Assembly (NCBI GenBank): GCA_009760855.2
Contig: WPIO01000024.1
Location: 1,976,001-2,040,000 of the forward strand
From: Cristatella mucedo
Taxonomy: Eukaryota; Bryozoa; Phylactolaemata; Cristatellidae
DNA: 64,000 nt
Direction of reading: 5' to 3'
Program-made: the position numbers and the translations under genes
Part shown: one piece after another, positions 45,079-55,745 of the stretch
Layout: every line of letters begins with the position of its first letter
Numbering within the stretch: position 1 is the first letter of the stretch
The notes under the pieces: model-generated
Seen by the model: only the letters and a program-made list of their open reading frames with translations
What the model was told of the DNA's origin: nothing
The model's database searches: none

Positions 45079-45929
45079 CTAATGTATAAAATAGGAGACA
45101 GTGAGAGAACACATATCCCCAAACAATTTTGATCGCTCAGAAAATCAGTATTTCCACTTTTAATTGCACCTTAAAAGCAACCGCACTGCATGTCTTTAGA
45201 CGTATTTACAAGTTTTCAGCAACCAGCGGCATTGCATGGCTCATTTTCTAGCCTCGTCATCTAAAATCTGCTAGCCTAATGACGTTATGTTGGCTTCCCT
45301 TACAAACTATCAACCATGGGCAAAGTCCCAAACAAGACTTAGATATTCTGCATTTGCCGAACAATATCAAACTAACCGGTGAGACTTCTGTGAGGTACGG
45401 CCTAAATGAGAATGGCATCGACAAGTGCTACGAACGACGCAAAGAGATTAGGATGCCTACAAAACTGAGGGCTCAGAAAGGACAAGCGGATAAAAAGCAA
45501 GGCTTTTAGGGATGGTTTCACTGCAGCAAGGACGTATGCTCAATGAAAGCAGGCTGCTACTTGAGAAGGATGCAATTAGGTGGCGAACGGATGCATAAAG
45601 TACGTTGGTATGGAGTACGAACAAAGAAACTCATATCTTTCCAGCTCGATGTGGCTCGTTAGCATTAGGCTAGTGCGAGAGGAAACAGGACGATATAGGG
45701 GCCGTGATACTGGTGCTCGCTCTTCATGACAGTGGATTCGCTGATTGAGCAGTACTATGTCCACCGGTATGAATCGTCCATTGTATCGCTGTGCAAGCTA
45801 AATGACTAGCACTTCATCGCTGTATGGTTTATCGGCCGTTGTCATGTGGTGCTATCTCAAAGGTCATGGTATCTTAGTTGCATATATTGTCAAACATCAG
45901 ATCTTTGTGCTACCTTATATGATTTTATT
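45079..45929. other. Unassigned
   Basis: A + strand frame at 45279-45509 (LPNNIKLTGETSVRYGLNEN) reads like protein and contains a possible donor GAG|GTACGG, without a clear acceptor. Nothing else seen. Confidence 0.3.
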
Positions 45930-46015
45930 TCTATAGCGCCCGAATAGAACATAATATTGATCTAGGTGCATTGCATATGCTGCAGTGCCGAAGCGAACGA
46001 CCTCGGTCTTCAACT
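45930..46015 (-). mobile_element. SINE2, diverged
   Basis: CTATAGCGCCCGAATAGAAC and GATCTAGGTGCATTGCA match the hairpin tail; a degraded head follows. A similar tail remnant lies at 46495-46550. Confidence 0.6.
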
Positions 46016-46779
46016 CTCGAACCTCTGGTAGGCTGCCATAGGTACCGATATATAAGTGATTTAGGCCACGTAGTTAGGGACTTGATGACATTCCTAATCA
46101 ATATTTGAAATGCTTTCGTCGTCACACTTCTTCAGCTAAGCGATGTCGCACTATTCCATGTGGCATTGCTAGATCCTCATGCTGCTTCCTGACTCATACC
46201 GGTGGACATAGTCCTGCTCAAGCGGTGGCCAGCAAGAAGTAGCAGAAGTAGAAAGTGCATGTAGGCATGCAGATATTGACCATTGTAGTATATTTAACAA
46301 ATTTGAATATGCAGTTACTGCCTCTCAAGCTTTCAACCGTCGGCTTTACATGTATACATTTACAAGCTCGATTCAAATCCTGTGGTACTTAGTAAATGAT
46401 TGGAAACGCGACTTGGGTGCCAATCGGCAACCATTATTACGCCTGAGCTATACATTGCCAGATAGCCTGCTAAACTAAGCAATGATACAAATAAGTCATT
46501 CGCTTATTGCCCTAAGAGAACTAAATTTCTATCTTGGCGCTTTACAACCCGGTACAAGTGGAGCAATAACGAACGGTAAAGGTGTGCAAGGTTTCCTGCG
46601 TAGGTCTTGCACAAGCAAACATGGATCGTGTTTAGGCCCACATGCAAAAGAACACGAGCAAGCAATCAGAGCCAACGGTTACTATGACCTCTGGTTTATC
46701 ATCATGGCACGGGGAAGCACTAGAAGTAACTAGGTACAAGATTTTTTGACTGGGGGCTCGGGGAATGCTGAGAACATAC

Positions 46780-47110
46780 CCGTCTTTTGTTGTGATATCA
46801 GTGACAAAAAGTGAATGCAGGAGATGACCAAGGCTGGAAGTGAGTTACAGACGGTCAGTACAGCCGAGCTGGACTTTGTAACGCCAAAATATTTCAATTT
46901 AGTGCTAGGAATGGCAAGACAATTGGAAGCAGGTACAGGCAGGCATACGAGAGCATACAAAAGAACTAAGTGGATCAAATAAGTAGGCCTCAGCTGGCCA
47001 GCCAGGCGACCTATAAGAGAGACAGACAGACAGGGATAATCTTGATCTTGAAGTTGATTCGAAGATTGATATGGTGTGAGTGACACTTATACAGAAGTTC
47101 CTGCCAGAAT
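46780..47110 (-). mobile_element. LINE A remnant, very old
   Basis: The minus-strand frame 46730-47086 retains recognisable pieces of the LINE A C-terminus (GQLRPTYLIHL, KLKYFGV, NSLPALV); otherwise decayed. Confidence 0.5.
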
Positions 47111-48113
47111 CTGTAAATTTGCTTTGAAGCAAGCTACGACAATAGAGGCTATTTAAGCAGCTAATACAAACTAAAGTATTTTTTAATCTACCTACCTTTC
47201 CATTGAGTAGGTAAAGAGTGCTGCAGTAGCATTCTTACCACTACTGAATGGAGAATCAAATTATAATTTCCGGTTTAACAGTTGGCGATATATTTCAGTT
47301 ATAACATATACTAAACTCGGTGTGCATAAATACAGTCTCATACAATGATCTAAATGCAGAGATTTCACGAGCTTGAGTGCAAAGAATTTATTTCTCTAGG
47401 CTTCGTTCAATTACATTCTGATTGAGAACCTTTTATCAAAGGGTGTACTGCTTCTAGAACTGGTTAGTAAAAATTGCTCATAATAGAAACCACTATCTAT
47501 TCAGCTGCTAATCAAACTAACATGTCAAAATAAAAAAGGTATACTGCTTTGATTGCCAGTCTGCTGCTAAAATGTGACTGAGCCATTCCTAGAATAAACC
47601 TAAGCAACTGTGCACAGGAGAATTACATTTGAGCTAAAATTACTTGAGTTTGTACTAGTACCAAAAAGGTTTATTGCCAGTCTTTCATCAAAAATGTAAT
47701 CCAATTAGTAAAAGGAGAATATATATTAATAGGAGTTTAATTGAGAAGTTATTTATTATGTTTATGATGCGATATTAAGTGTCTTTGACACACGTAGAGA
47801 AAACGATTTCACAGGTGAATGCAAGATTTAGAATACTTTGCAGAGTATTTTATCTGGCACTATAACGACTTCGCAGGTGAATGCTAGAATTTGAACGCTT
47901 AGCCTAGTATTATATCTGGCACTCCAACATCAATTGAACATACAAGAAATGAGCTCAGAAAATACTCATTGAAGAATATGACCACCAAATCTATGATTGG
48001 GAATACATTTTCAAAATAAGAGTACCTTACTAAGCTGCTTTCTAACTAGGTCCTACCTGCGGTACCTTATTTGAACAATCTTCTTTCTGAAGGGCTTAAT
48101 TTTCTTCTTAAAG
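47111..48113. other. Repeat-poor, unassigned
   Basis: AT-rich with a local approximate duplication (GCAAGATTTAGAATACTTTG and GCTAGAATTTGAACGCTTAG near 47820 and 47885). Confidence 0.35.
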
Positions 48114-48215
48114 GCAACAACTATTGCAACCGGACCGAGAAGCAGGATAGTAGTGAATACAATGCTGGCTGGAATTTTGATGGCCCGACTGGCCATTGGA
48201 TTTCTGTGCCCATGG
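48114..48215 (+). CDS. Candidate exon, two open frames
   Basis: The acceptor TTAATTTTCTTCTTAAAG and donor CCATGG|GTAACT bound 102 bp. One frame (phase 0 at both ends) is membrane-like: RIVVNTMLAGILMARLAIGF, then LCPW. Another is polar with Cys and Trp: NNYCNRTEKQDSSEYNAGWN, then FDGPTGHW. Neither was recognised. Confidence 0.28.
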
Positions 48216-48380
48216 GTAACTTTCTTCTTCAACTAGAAAAAACAACTAATCTATAGCTGTTCATTGTATATGGTCTCTGCTAATACAGATGAGGCAAGGT
48301 TATCTACATGACGAGGCTTTATTCCACCATCATAGACAAATTTAACAAAAACTAGGTTCAGCGAGAATCGAATAAGGCCA

Positions 48381-48719
48381 CTAAAAAGGCGGCTTTAATG
48401 ACCTAATTGGTTGAAAATAATTTTCGCACAGGTCTTCCTGTGGATTTACAAAGGAAGCAGAGAAAAATTCCTTAACTATGTTAGGTCCGGCACTGCGGTC
48501 CATATCAACCTGCTTTTGGTAGTAATCAATTAGCCTGCGATAAGTGTTACAGCATTCGAAACTGCACGTATGCCACCACACAGAAGTTGAAATATTTGGT
48601 ATTCGGTAAACAATCTGCATTTTGATGAAATGAAATTGCACGTAGGACCTCCTACCATATGTAGGTATCCTTATCACACAAGGCTTCATTGTCGAACCCA
48701 GGGGACCGAAAAGTAGCAT
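48381..48719 (-). CDS. Unidentified open frame, 112 codons
   Basis: One of the longest frames unrelated to a repeat, with non-repetitive composition: KPCVIRIPTYGRRSYVQFHF, IKMQIVYRIPNISTSVWWHT, CSFECCNTYRRLIDYYQKQ. It ends at TAG with PIRSLKPPF. It may be an exon with an upstream acceptor or chance; no domain recognised. Confidence 0.35.
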   Translation of the reverse strand: MLLFGPLGSTMKPCVIRIPTYGRRSYVQFHFIKMQIVYRIPNISTSVWWHTCSFECCNTYRRLIDYYQKQVDMDRSAGPNIVKEFFSASFVNPQEDLCENYFQPIRSLKPPF

Positions 48720-49299
48720 TTCATAGTGTCAAGACTATGAGGATGTAGTCGCCATTTGAAAATTTCTCACAACATCTTTGGTAAGAACAATAACGAGTAC
48801 CCTATTTCGCACACTTATTTATATAGCTGCTGAAAATCCCTCATGGCTTTTATCCAGACTACAGTATTAATACTGTTCTCGCCCAAGAACTATCACCCCA
48901 CGATGATACTCGATGCCTCGTTGATCTGCTGGCCCCTCCCCATTGGCGATCGTTTCCACTTAAATGGCCAGCGTTTTCCGATTTAAGGCCTCGGACGTCG
49001 CCGAGTATGAAAGCTGAGCTCCACGTCCGCAGACTTTGCTGATAGAATGCATTACTCAAGCTGTCAAATAACGACTGCTGAAAGAACATTTTACTGACTA
49101 TTACCTTTATACGACGCCATTCTGACTTGCCATCAAAAGTAGAGTCCTGGGTTACGAACCAAATCTGTACCAGGCTAAGGTGGTAACGGGGTCATTTGCA
49201 ACTCAGGTCGTAATATCCCATGCGAAGACAAGAAAAACTTTAATTAACTCCTGCAAACCGATACAATCGTTCCAATTTGAATAAAATGAGGAACACAAC
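48720..49299. other. Unassigned
   Basis: A minus frame at 48859-49089 shows no domain; nothing else seen. Confidence 0.35.
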
Positions 49300-51115
49300 T
49301 CACCAAAGTTAAAGATTTGATTTATCTCCATATTTAACTCCACACAGCCTCACACACTACCTGCACATTAGACAGGAGATCTTTCTGTAGCATATTCAAA
49401 ACGCTAAGCCACTTTCGGTAACAGTCAGTAGCCAACGGACTTCATCTCGTGCTCCCAAAGTCTGAAACTTCCTTCCGACTTGCGTCAGAACATCCCCTGA
49501 TTTGACCACATTTAAATACAACTTAAAAACACATATTTAGGGCAGCATTTAGGGGGTCGCTGTGATTCTTCATTCAAGTGCTTTTGCCTGCTGACACTGT
49601 GCATGCTGCCACTAACCACACTTGCATGCTTACCCTGTGCATGTCACCCCTAACCACGTCATTCACGTTGTTTATCAAGCATGATATTACTCATTATTCA
49701 ATCGCGTTTTCCCTTTGCAGCAAATATAAAGCACCGAGGAAGAGACTGAGTTCTCTGAGGGCGCTTTATCAAGTACGTTATAATTATTATTACATGACAA
49801 AGAGACAGTGTGATGCACAGCTGAGTCACGAGGGCCCTTGAGGCAGTAAGTAGCATGGAAGGCCACCCACAACGGCTGCAATAGACGTGCCATAGGCGGC
49901 AGCGAGTGAGTAGATGTCGTCGGGTATGAATTGTAAGTGCGAGTTCGGCAGTCTGGAATTTTCAGAGCTATTAGTTTTGTCACCAGTGATTCAAGAGTGG
50001 AATGGAAAAGCTAATTTATTGTTGCTAGAAGACCCATAAGCATGAGGAGGCTAACACGGGTGCAGCAGTTTGGCTAGACATGAAGGAGCTAAGCCGTGGT
50101 GAGCCTAATAGGTAAGTGTAAGAACTTTACTCCGTATTCATTGATCAACCGGAAGCCATTAAAGATCCTTCAGCAGAGGAGACACACGGCAAAACCTCTG
50201 AACTTGTGAACTAGCCTTGCAGTCACATTCATCGCTCATTGCAGTGATCTCGTGGCTTTTTTGGTAACCCGCCAACATGAAATTGCAGTAATCCAGCCGA
50301 GTCAAAACCAGGGAGCTAGTTAAAATTTTGCAAGCCACTGTGGTAGGAAATGCATATAGTTATATAGGGATTGTATGTAATTGCTAGCTTCAGAGGCAGT
50401 CTTCTTGATACGACTTTTAAAATTTAGACAGCTTTCAAAGACGACACCTACATTGTAAACACATAGTAAGAAGCACACCATAGCTTCACCTATTAGAAGA
50501 GCAAAGTCTTCTAGCCCGACCACAGGCTTGAGGTGTTCGATGAGTAGTTCCGTTTTATTATCTTAAAGTTTAAGGTAATTTGTCGAAATCTAGGATCGAA
50601 TGTCTCCAAGGCAAGCATTCAGTTTTATCAGCCGATGCATCAAATTTCGATTGGTTAAACGATAAATACAGCAGTGCATCATTAGCATACAAGTGATAAC
50701 CGATTCCATCTACCCGAATCACTTTATACTAAGGTTCAACATAAGCAGAGAATAGCAAAGGACTGAGGACACGCCCTTGTGGTATTCCAAAGGTGATTAG
50801 TCTGGGAGATGAGACTTGACCCTCATACGAAACGGATTGAACACAACCAGAGAAGTACGAATTGAACCATGCCATTGCCTCAGTTGCCACGCAGTTCATA
50901 GTTCTCGATCGTTCAAGCATGATATTGTGACCAATAGTGTCGAAGGCAGCTGATAGCCTAGCAGATCCAGGCTAGTGATATTCCTATCGTTGCTGAGGCA
51001 TAAGATGTCATTGGTTATACGGAGGAGAATAGTTTCATTCAAGTGTTGAGGCTTGATTTGAGCTTCATAAACTGTATTCAGTTTTAACATTATCCATGCT
51101 TTCTCACCAGCTGAG
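49300..51115 (-). mobile_element. LINE B, old, interrupted by LINE A
   Basis: Minus orientation: 3' UTR words at 49310-49452, then the C-terminal region, RT and motif B (FGIPQGRVLSPLLFSAYVEP, 50729-50920) up to the LLRITNDIL block at about 51080. Many stops. Split by the + strand LINE A at 49453-49797. Confidence 0.85.
49453..49797 (+). mobile_element. LINE A 3' end nested in LINE B
   Basis: Begins CTCCCAAAGTCTGAAAC and runs through the 3' UTR, hairpin (AGAGACTGAGTTCTCT) and a TTATAATTATTATTA tail. Opposite in orientation to the host LINE B. Confidence 0.88.
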
Positions 51116-51364
51116 CTGGCCGATAAGGTAGCGAACTTGTCTTACGGGTCCACTTTCTTGATGGGCAGGCAGAAAAAACGGAACACACATCCATTTAAGG
51201 TATCAGCGAGTGCATATCAAGTGACGATGCTCTGCTTGTGTCATGTCAGCTATCTAACGGCCAGATTTAAAATACACCATTAACCAGCATCGTGATAGGA
51301 TTACCAATCGGAATGAGAACGAAATATGAGCAGAGATAACGAGGCAACAGGCCGAGTCCAAAAA

Positions 51365-51440
51365 TAATAATCATAAAAATAATGCATTTATATAGCACCC
51401 TCAGAGAAATTAATCTCTGTCCAGGCACTTTACATATGAT
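51365..51440 (-). mobile_element. LINE A tail fragment
   Basis: AATAATGCATTTATATAGCA, CCTCAGAGAAATTAATCTCT and GGCACTTTACAT. Confidence 0.75.
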
Positions 51441-51536
51441 CATTCTTTTTCAGTTAACACTACCAGTGTCTACAAAGTACATCAGCTCTATATTCGTCAC
51501 ATAACATTCGACCGATGAAATCTACGTTCATCCTTT

Positions 51537-51765
51537 TCAGCGGCCCCGAGCTGCTACTTCCATGCCACTCACTACATCAACTGCTCTCTTGACTCTGCTA
51601 CGCTTCCAACTTTCAGTTCTTTGCATGAGACGAAGTCTGTTGGCTACCGAATGCGTACCGAGAGCCGCTAAGGCTGTGAGTGTGCTCTACAAAGCTCTCC
51701 TGCGTAACACCCACATGGTCTTTATGACTTTGTGGAGTTACAGATGGAGATAAATTACATTCGCC
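51537..51765 (+). mobile_element. LINE B 3' end
   Basis: Blocks GAGCTGCTACTTCCATGC, TTGGCTACCGAATGCGTACC and GAGCCGCTAAGGCTGTGAG, then GAGATAAATTACATT at the end. The uninterrupted GCGTACCGAGAGCC here is an empty-site comparison for the nested insertion at 28430. Confidence 0.88.
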
Positions 51766-52523
51766 GACAGTCTCTGCTCTTAAAAAATGTGGCCAGGGTT
51801 GGGATTTCTGAAAGCTTTTGGCAGGCCTTAAATGAAAATATGGGAACATCGCTCGGTAGATGGCTGTTAGGTCCATAGCTTAAATGTGCTTGCGTTCAAT
51901 GATGATAGAATGCCAGCAGCCATCTATAAAGAGAAAGAAGGCCGATGCTCCTTCTTAAAATCTTGTTTCACCATTATAACTATACGAATTGGCCAAAAGG
52001 AGCGTATGTTTTAAGCACAGCCACTGCACCCAGTACAACAAGCACAAACGAGCCGACAGTCGCGTGAGCGAGCAGGCAGCTACCAACACTTGACTAATAA
52101 TATCTTGCAATATATATATATTAAAATACTATAATATAACATAGATATGTAGTATATATAATATAGTGCGGCCTCTCAGCAAAGACTTAAGCCTAGGCTG
52201 CTTCGCGAGGGAGACGCCCAGCCAGGGAGACCTACTTACTGTCGGCCATAGATCTCAGCTAGCCTTGAACTGGGGACTCGGGGATTACTGTGCTCTGCCT
52301 GTCGCGCGCGTGACGTCGAGGCATATAAAATAATAACGGTAATAATAATAGTAATAGTAATAGTTTGCATATGGCTGGAGTTTATTTTAATGGACCAACT
52401 GGTCAAAATTCATGCTTTTCTCTAATAGAGAACAAATAGCACTCGTAATTCGGCAGACAGATTGATGAACCTTCATGTGCTTCAATTACAGCCTAATTTG
52501 GTGGTGGAAATGCCTCGGTTTAG
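51766..52523. other. Unassigned; AT-rich patch
   Basis: 52100-52165 is a TATA-rich low-complexity patch and 52335-52365 an (AAT/AGT)n run. No exon seen. Confidence 0.4.
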
Positions 52524-52601
52524 TGTTTTTTCTGCCCATCCGGTATGGAAATTCTGCAACGTATTACCATACTTAGGGACGATGTTATGAATATCAACCA
52601 G
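52524..52601 (+). CDS. Candidate exon, 26 codons
   Basis: The acceptor GCCTCGGTTTAG and a perfect donor, AACCAG|GTAAAA, enclose CFFCPSGMEILQRITILRDD and VMNINQ, between codons at both ends. It is on the same strand as the ryanodine-receptor exons about 2 kb downstream, but the phases do not join directly to 54411. No family recognised. Confidence 0.35.
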
Positions 52602-52949
52602 GTAAAAATCGCAGAAACACCCAAGCTCCCTAGCTCTTGTAGGGAACAACTACATTTGCCTGCTGGACAATGCCAAACGCCAGACTGTTACAAAAATGGT
52701 GTGTGGCTTCCACGTCCGGTCAGAACAATATAAAAACACGGCACCCGTAATGGTGCCAATCTCTGCCGACTTGCGACAACTACAGGTGACGCCTAAACCT
52801 TATATCACGGTTAGCTGCTTGTAGGTGCAGCACCAATGCCCTCAGGCAGCTTCCAGCCTTCAAGACCTGAGCTTGGAACAAGGATAAGTTCGGACAACCG
52901 TATTCTCCAACAACAGTTTCGTTTAAGAAAAAAGCTAATAATCGTAAAA

Positions 52950-53095
52950 ATAAAACTAATATTAATAATAAATTTTCATGGGCCATCAGAACTGAATCTC
53001 TTTCTAGGCACTTTACAGATACTGTATAGACAGCATTCCCAATAATTGGTGATAACATCAACAAGCAGCAGGCCTAGTGTAAGCAGGAACACACG
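52950..53095 (-). mobile_element. LINE A tail, diverged subfamily
   Basis: ATCAGAACTGAATCTCTTTC, TAGGCACTTTACAGATAC and AGCAGCAGGCCTAGTGTAAG, like 40045-40180. Confidence 0.65.
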
Positions 53096-54235
53096 ACCAA
53101 ATCATGAAGCACCAACAATCTGATTCTCGCCGTGCAATGTATCATCTAATATCATGTAATAATATTATAAAGGTAGAGTAATATTATTTTCTAATTCTAA
53201 TACTATATCACTATATATACTAATACTACTAACTGTATGTCACTTATGATCGTAGACCGAGCAGTACTGCACAAAGTCGACATGTTTGGCATGACTAGTT
53301 GCATGTCTAACACGGAGTAACTTGGTGGTACTCGGTGTGCACATTGCAATAGAGCTCTACCAATCGGTTTATATAAACACACTGTCACATTAGCTAAATT
53401 TTAATCGTTTTCAAATAAACATGAACTATGGGGGTTTTTAGACGTCAGTGCTCGTGACTAGGCGATCGGCTAGCCCACGCTTCCCGCTCGAATTAAGATA
53501 ATTATAAAACACACACAATATCGCACGTTGGAAACTCTTTATAATATACAATGGAATAGTTATGATTTACCGTGTAGACGAAAGCAAGTCGGAACTGGAG
53601 ATTTTCTCATTTCCGGCTGTGGGGTAACTGAATCGGGTCAACGGTGTTGGGCCAATAAGCAGAGCATTGGGGCACATGTATGTCTACCATCTAAACGCAA
53701 GACCTGGACAAGAAATGGGAGCATATTACCATGGAGCTAGAAATCAGAGGTAAGGACGAGAACGAAGGACGGAGTTATCGTCTGAAAGCCCTAAATTTTA
53801 AAAATCGTTATGGGGGAACTGAACTGCCAATCCGGCATGATGTGGGCGTGGTATAGTTGTCAGGTTAAGGCCCCACCTCAATGCATCGGCTCAACCGCAT
53901 CGAGGAACCAGAACTCCTCTAAACTAGAACGATATCGAATGATAGAAATACTACACATGAAAGCAAAGCGGTTACTCACCTTGAGATATAATAGCGATAA
54001 CAAACACCCACTGAGCAATAGTCGCCCGGTTCGAGGACATTCCTACCAGCCTATAATGGCTACGGTTCCGGATGTGATCATATTTGTAGTTCAGGCAAGC
54101 TGAATTCAGTTGTGGGCGTGGCATCGCCGCAACGTAGCCTCGGGAGTGCATAGAGCCTCTCCAGCCGGGTACCCCGGTGATAGGGTAAAGGCGTTTGTGA
54201 TTGGCCTCACGGTCATACAATTATAAATATGTAAT
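53096..54235. other. Unassigned
   Basis: 53540-54200 is less AT-rich, with overlapping frames on both strands (53528-53740, 53810-54103, 53972-54220) but no domain. It could be a decayed DNA element; ends not found. Confidence 0.3.
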
Positions 54236-54237
54236 AG

Positions 54238-54345
54238 TACTTAATCTCTATTCAAGCGCTTCTATCATGCCCCAGGGCTCGAGCCCACGACCTCGGCCAA
54301 AACATAATCGGGGCGAGCACCTTACCCTACACGCCCAATATTAAA
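54238..54345 (-). mobile_element. SINE2
   Basis: ACTTAATCTCTATTCAAGCG, CAGGGCTCGAGCCCACGACC and GGGGCGAGCACCTTA. A 30-bp LINE A tail (ATGCACTTGATAAAGCGCCC) follows at about 54356. Confidence 0.8.
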
Positions 54346-54410
54346 AGTAATAAAAATGCACTTGATAAAGCGCCCTCCTTTCTGCGAATGCTCTCGTTCA
54401 TCTTTCACAG

Positions 54411-54487
54411 CGGTGATGTGAAAGACGCCGCTCTATGGTCAAGTCTGTATGGTGCAGGCCGAGGCCACTTCGGCTGCTGCAGCTTCG
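54411..54487 (+). CDS. Possible exon upstream of the ryanodine-receptor segment
   Basis: The acceptor CGTTCATCTTTCACAG and donor CTTCG|GTAAGG enclose GDVKDAALWSSLYGAGRGHF, then GCCSFG. It ends one base into a codon, which the acceptor at 54689 completes as Asp. This phase match is its only link to the receptor; the region before the S2 helix in ryanodine receptors is poorly conserved, so homology cannot confirm it. Confidence 0.35.
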
Positions 54488-54689
54488 GTAAGGTGACAGA
54501 TCGGCATATAGCAGCATCGGCTCGGGCACAAATGCTCATTGGCTGCTACCGCTGCTTGTTGTTGCCGTCGGTGCATGCTGTTGCTGTTGCCTCTGCCGGC
54601 CACTAGCGGCACTAACCACCGAAGTGCTGTGCATGCCCTTTGAGTCGCACCTAAACCCTGCCCGCCTTTAAAGGCTAAGCCAACCTCAG

Positions 54690-54847
54690 ACCAGCAGCAG
54701 CTGCTCGAGGTGGCTGCTGCTGTGGCAACAGACGGTGATAGTCTGATTCTGCACGAGGCTGCCGGAGGTGACCGTATCAGAGCGTCGCTAGAAGCGGCAT
54801 CAGCTGTCGAGGAGAAGGGGTCGTCGGACTGGGGCATGCGCCTGCTC
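54690..54847 (+). CDS. Probable ryanodine receptor exon: variable linker before S2
   Basis: Open in the frame that joins 54951 without shift. It reads QQQLLEVAAAVATDGD, an acidic/Ala/Ser stretch, and ends ASAVEEKGSSDWGMRLL at the donor CTGCTC|GTGAGC. In ryanodine receptors a low-complexity acidic linker and then a short Leu-rich run precede the S2 helix; WGMRLL followed by SIFARNFYN fits that layout. Intron of 103 bp. The acceptor is taken as CCAACCTCAG; an alternative, CGCCTTTAAAG, would start it at 54674. The 174-codon frame on the opposite strand (54439-54963) is probably its GC-rich shadow. Confidence 0.55.
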
Positions 54848-54950
54848 GTGAGCAGCTGTGCTCTCAGGGCATCACGTGCAATCCTGCTGCCCTCAGTTGG
54901 TGCCTGATTCGTCTCTTGTCTCATCTTGCTCCTTTTTCTATTTTGGTCAG

Positions 54951-55037
54951 AGCATCTTCGCAAGGAACTTCTACAACTTCAAAGTGGCTGCACTATTCAT
55001 TGCGTTTGTCATCAACTTTGTGCTGCTGTTCTACAAG
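54951..55037 (+). CDS. RYR: Ryanodine receptor exon: S2 transmembrane helix
   Basis: Twenty-nine codons, SIFARNFYNFKVAAL followed by FIAFVINFVLLFYK. The RNFYN-x-(+)-x-x-ALF-x-AF-x-INF-x-LLFYK pattern is diagnostic of the S2 segment of ryanodine receptors, the sarco/endoplasmic-reticulum calcium release channels; IP3 receptors lack it. The acceptor has a long pyrimidine tract (TTGCTCCTTTTTCTATTTTG, then GTCAG). The donor is CTACAAG|GCAAGT, the consensus form of a GC-AG intron, and the reading is between codons at both ends. No stop or frameshift. The following exon (S2-S3 loop to the KVPL helix) was not found before 64 kb, so the next intron is long or the gene is a fragment. Confidence 0.85.
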
Positions 55038-55606
<569 letters not shown>

Positions 55607-55745
55607 CGTATAGCGCCCCAAGAGAACTTAATCTCTATTCAGGCGCTTCACATGCACCTAGGGGCTCGAGCCCACAACCTCAGCCAGATTTTGGTCGGGG
55701 CGAGCGCCTTAACCACTGGACCAAGCCAGCTCGGCATACATTTGG
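55607..55745 (-). mobile_element. SINE2, well preserved
   Basis: Reverse complement: CTTGGTCCAGTGGTTAAGGC (A box), GTTGTGGGCTCGAGCCCC (B-box region), then the hairpin tail AAGCGCCTGAATAGAGATTA to GGGGCGCTATA, and the microsatellite. Start of copy 2 of the duplicated block. Confidence 0.88.

Noticed and set aside
54439-54963. 174-codon open frame on the minus strand, the longest not obviously from a LINE
   Set aside because: It lies antisense to the ryanodine-receptor exons in a GC-rich, CTG-repeat-like stretch where stops are rare, and its composition (Ala/Ser/Cys runs) is that of a shadow frame.
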